Assembly: GCA_025774865.1 (NCBI GenBank)
Contig: JALGZO010000638.1
Coordinates: 1 to 8,841 of the forward strand
DNA: 8,841 bases
Origin: a bacterium
GTDB taxonomy: Bacteria; ARS69
Reading direction: 5' to 3'
Numbering within the stretch: the stretch's first letter is position 1; each line of letters opens with the position of its first letter. This document shows, one piece after another, positions 7,033 to 8,841 of the stretch. The notes beneath the pieces were generated by a model. It did no database searches, was not told where the DNA came from, and saw only the letters and a list, made by a program, of their open reading frames with translations. Position numbers and translations under genes: made by a program.

Positions 7033-7508
7033 TTCTGCGTCTCCGGGAGCGGAACGCCGCTCTCTCCCGCCACGAGAGTCCAGCGGTCGCCGAGCAGGCG
7101 CTCGGCCTCGAGGACCTGTACGAGGGCCCCGTCGGCGCGAACCAGGCGCGGCCGGCCCAGGCCCTCCCGGTCGGAATCGCTTCCGGCGACCTCGACCGGG
7201 GTCGATCCGGACGGGGGGACGATGCGTCCCGGCCGGTCGATCAGGACCCCGAACGGCTCCGGCCGCGCGAGCACGAGGAGCCTCTTCATCACGTCGGGTG
7301 GCCCGTCCTCCAGCTTGAGAAGCGCCCCGGGGTCGATGACCGGGATCGTCCTCCCCCGCCAGGTGGTCACCCCGGCCAGGCGACTCGCGGTCCTCGGCAC
7401 GGGCGTCATTCCGAAGACCGACGTCAGCTCGATCACGTCGGAGACGTCGACCGCGAACTCCGATCCCGACAACCAGAACGTCACGAGGGAGGAGGCGGCG
7501 TCCGTCAC
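7029..7508 (-). CDS. cheW: Chemotaxis coupling protein CheW
   Basis: A 159-residue single-domain CheW that links the receptor tip to CheA. It begins [21 protein letters not shown] (from residue 8), the usual first strands, and continues with [24 protein letters not shown] (37-60). In this stretch W50-R51-G52 replaces the common L-R-G, and R51 matches the conserved receptor-binding arginine. [12 protein letters not shown] (86-97) is the second-half strand. Length is typical for the family. The GTG at 7508 overlaps the CheA stop as GTGA and no strong ribosome site is seen, so translation is probably coupled to CheA. The same frame stays open to an ATG at 7784, but those 92 residues are arginine-rich shadow of the CheA gene. 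Its own stop overlaps the receptor start. A CheV-like receiver is absent. Confidence 0.93.
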   Translation of the reverse strand: MTDAASSLVTFWLSGSEFAVDVSDVIELTSVFGMTPVPRTASRLAGVTTWRGRTIPVIDPGALLKLEDGPPDVMKRLLVLARPEPFGVLIDRPGRIVPPSGSTPVEVAGSDSDREGLGRPRLVRADGALVQVLEAERLLGDRWTLVAGESGVPLPETQK

Positions 7509-8841
7509 GGCGACACCGGTGCTTTCACGCGGGCTGCGAGCTCCAGAATGGCCGCCGGGTCGAGGATCAGCACGGTGCGACCGTCCCCGCGCGTGGTCGC
7601 GCCGGAGATTCCGGGCACGGCGGGAAGAAGGCTCCCGAGCCCGCGAACGACGATCTCCTGCTGGCCGCCGAGCCGATCGACGAGGACCACCAGCCGCCTT
7701 TCCGCGAGACCCAGGAACACGGCCGGTGGCGGCCCCTGGAGTTGATCGACTCCGGGCAAGCCGAGCAGCTCGGCGAGATTGCACACCGGAACCGCCCGCT
7801 TCTCCAGGACGAGGACCTCCTCGTCCCCCACTCTTTCGATTTCCCGGGGGTGGATGGGGCGCACCCGGTCGATGCTCGCGAGCGGAATGAAGAAGGGCTG
7901 CCCGCCGGCCTCGACGAGAAGCGCCCTCGTGATGGCCAGCGTCGTCGGAACTCGCAGCCGGAAGACGGTGGAGCCCGGGCGCGTGTCCACGTTCAGGAGC
8001 CCGCCCAGCCCCGCCACGGCGGCTCGCACGACATCGAGCCCGAAACCGCGTCCCGATACGGAGGTCGCCTCGTCCCTCACCGTGAACCCTGGCTGGAAGA
8101 TGACGTCCAGGAGCTCCGCGCGGGTCGGCGATTCGCCCTCACGGAAGAGCCCCATTCGTCGTGCCTTTTGCTGGATCCGCTCGAGGTCGAGGCCGCTCCC
8201 GTCGTCGGAGACCTCGAGCACCGTGTAGCCCCCTTCCGGTCGGGCGTCGATCTTCACCGTGCCGACGCGGGGCTTGCCCCGCTGGATCCGTGTCTCGGTG
8301 TCGTCCAGGCCGTGGTCGACGGCGTTGCGGACCAGGTGAACGAGCGGCTCCGTCAGTGCTTCCACCACTTGCTTGTCGAGATTCACCGGAGCCCCCGTCG
8401 TGACGAGGCGGGCTTCCTTGCCGGTCGAACGACAGATCTCTCGCAGCGCGCGCTCCAGCATCTGGAACGTCGCGTCGAGCGGAACCATCCGCACGCGCAG
8501 GATTTCGTCCTGCAGGATTCGGATCTTCCGGTCGAGGTTGCGCAGCGCCTGTTGGAACGTCGTCTTCCGCATCCGGTCGCGGGACGCCGCCAGGATTTCG
8601 AGGGCGGAGTTGTCCAATCCCATCTTCGCCTGGATGAGTTCCCCGAGCTCGGAGAGGAGTCGGTCGACCCGCTCCACCGGCACGCGCAAGGAGGCGGCGG
8701 AGATCGGCTCGAAGGACGAAGAGGAATCGACGTCGTCCGGCGAATCCCTCTCGACGATCGAGATGTCGCTGTCCGACGCCGGCAACCGGCCGAGCGTCGC
8801 GCGAGGATCACACGAGAGCACCTCCGCTCCCAGGGGCCCGA
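7505..8841 (-). CDS. cheA: Chemotaxis histidine kinase CheA (N-terminus beyond window)
   Basis: The C-terminal approximately 445 residues of CheA; the frame is open to the right edge, so the P1 domain with the phosphorylated histidine and any P2 domain are outside. Numbering from the GTG at 8821: a Ser/Asp-rich linker (15-40), the P3 dimerisation hairpin (about 44-113, ending [11 protein letters not shown]), the P4 kinase domain (about 114-292) and the CheW-like P5 domain (about 293-438). P4 boxes are intact: N-box [14 protein letters not shown] at 161-174, G1 DDGSGLD at 206-212, and G2 [10 protein letters not shown] at 256-265 where GRGVGMDVV is more usual. P5 starts [16 protein letters not shown]. 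Family knowledge: CheA autophosphorylates under receptor control and passes phosphate to CheY or CheB; neither is in the window. It overlaps CheW by a GTGA junction. Whether this kinase drives flagellar rotation or another output cannot be told from this fragment. Confidence 0.96.
   Translation of the reverse strand, partial: GPLGAEVLSCDPRATLGRLPASDSDISIVERDSPDDVDSSSSFEPISAASLRVPVERVDRLLSELGELIQAKMGLDNSALEILAASRDRMRKTTFQQALRNLDRKIRILQDEILRVRMVPLDATFQMLERALREICRSTGKEARLVTTGAPVNLDKQVVEALTEPLVHLVRNAVDHGLDDTETRIQRGKPRVGTVKIDARPEGGYTVLEVSDDGSGLDLERIQQKARRMGLFREGESPTRAELLDVIFQPGFTVRDEATSVSGRGFGLDVVRAAVAGLGGLLNVDTRPGSTVFRLRVPTTLAITRALLVEAGGQPFFIPLASIDRVRPIHPREIERVGDEEVLVLEKRAVPVCNLAELLGLPGVDQLQGPPPAVFLGLAERRLVVLVDRLGGQQEIVVRGLGSLLPAVPGISGATTRGDGRTVLILDPAAILELAARVKAPVSP

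Noticed and set aside
7509-7784. An N-terminal extension of CheW to an ATG at 7784
   Set aside because: The 92 residues are arginine-rich and antiparallel in character to the CheA P5 reading; CheW homology begins right after GTG 7508.
1-8841. CRISPR array, tRNA/rRNA, insertion sequence or phage genes
   Set aside because: No spaced direct repeats, transposase motifs, cloverleaf sequence or long terminal inverted repeats were seen; the window is continuous coding DNA apart from 3173-3340.

Overview
The window is GC-rich (about two thirds GC by eye) and almost fully coding. Every gene I can support lies on the minus strand, so transcription runs from high to low coordinates. Content is motility and signal transduction: a chemotaxis kinase and coupling protein, a chemoreceptor, a flagellar P-ring assembly protein (FlgA-like), a glycosyltransferase/TPR protein, a PilZ (c-di-GMP receptor) protein, a cytoplasmic sensor kinase and a sigma-54 response regulator. 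A FlgA-type protein implies an outer membrane and a flagellar P ring, so this is a flagellated diderm bacterium. The high GC and the mix of chemotaxis and NtrC-type control would fit Myxococcota, Gemmatimonadota or similar lineages, but the sequence alone does not fix the phylum.

Upstream operon, read from 8841 down to 3341: partial CheA (7505-8841), CheW (7029-7508), a membrane-anchored chemoreceptor with no periplasmic sensor domain (5596-7032), FlgA (5021-5599), then a family 2 glycosyltransferase domain joined to about nine or ten TPR repeats (3341-5008, probably originally from 5039). The first junctions are 4-base GTGA/ATGA stop-start overlaps, as expected for a translationally coupled operon. 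The FlgA/glycosyltransferase junction at about 4990-5080 is irregular: FlgA lacks its expected last strands, and the glycosyltransferase's first strand sits in a different frame from the rest.

Downstream operon, from 3172 to the left edge: a 168-bp intergenic region with candidate promoters, then a YcgR-like PilZ protein (2462-3172), a GAF-PAS-HisKA-HATPase kinase (738-2465) and the N-terminal 251 residues of an NtrC-type regulator (1-753, cut by the window edge). PilZ and kinase overlap by 4 bases (ATGA); kinase and regulator overlap by 16. The kinase/regulator pair resembles the FlrBC/FleSR pairs that control flagellar genes through sigma-54.

Taken together, CheA, CheW and the receptor would form a soluble or membrane-proximal sensory array. 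FlgA serves flagellar assembly. The second operon would link c-di-GMP and a cytoplasmic signal to sigma-54 transcription, probably of flagellar genes. No mobile element, tRNA, rRNA or CRISPR array was seen.
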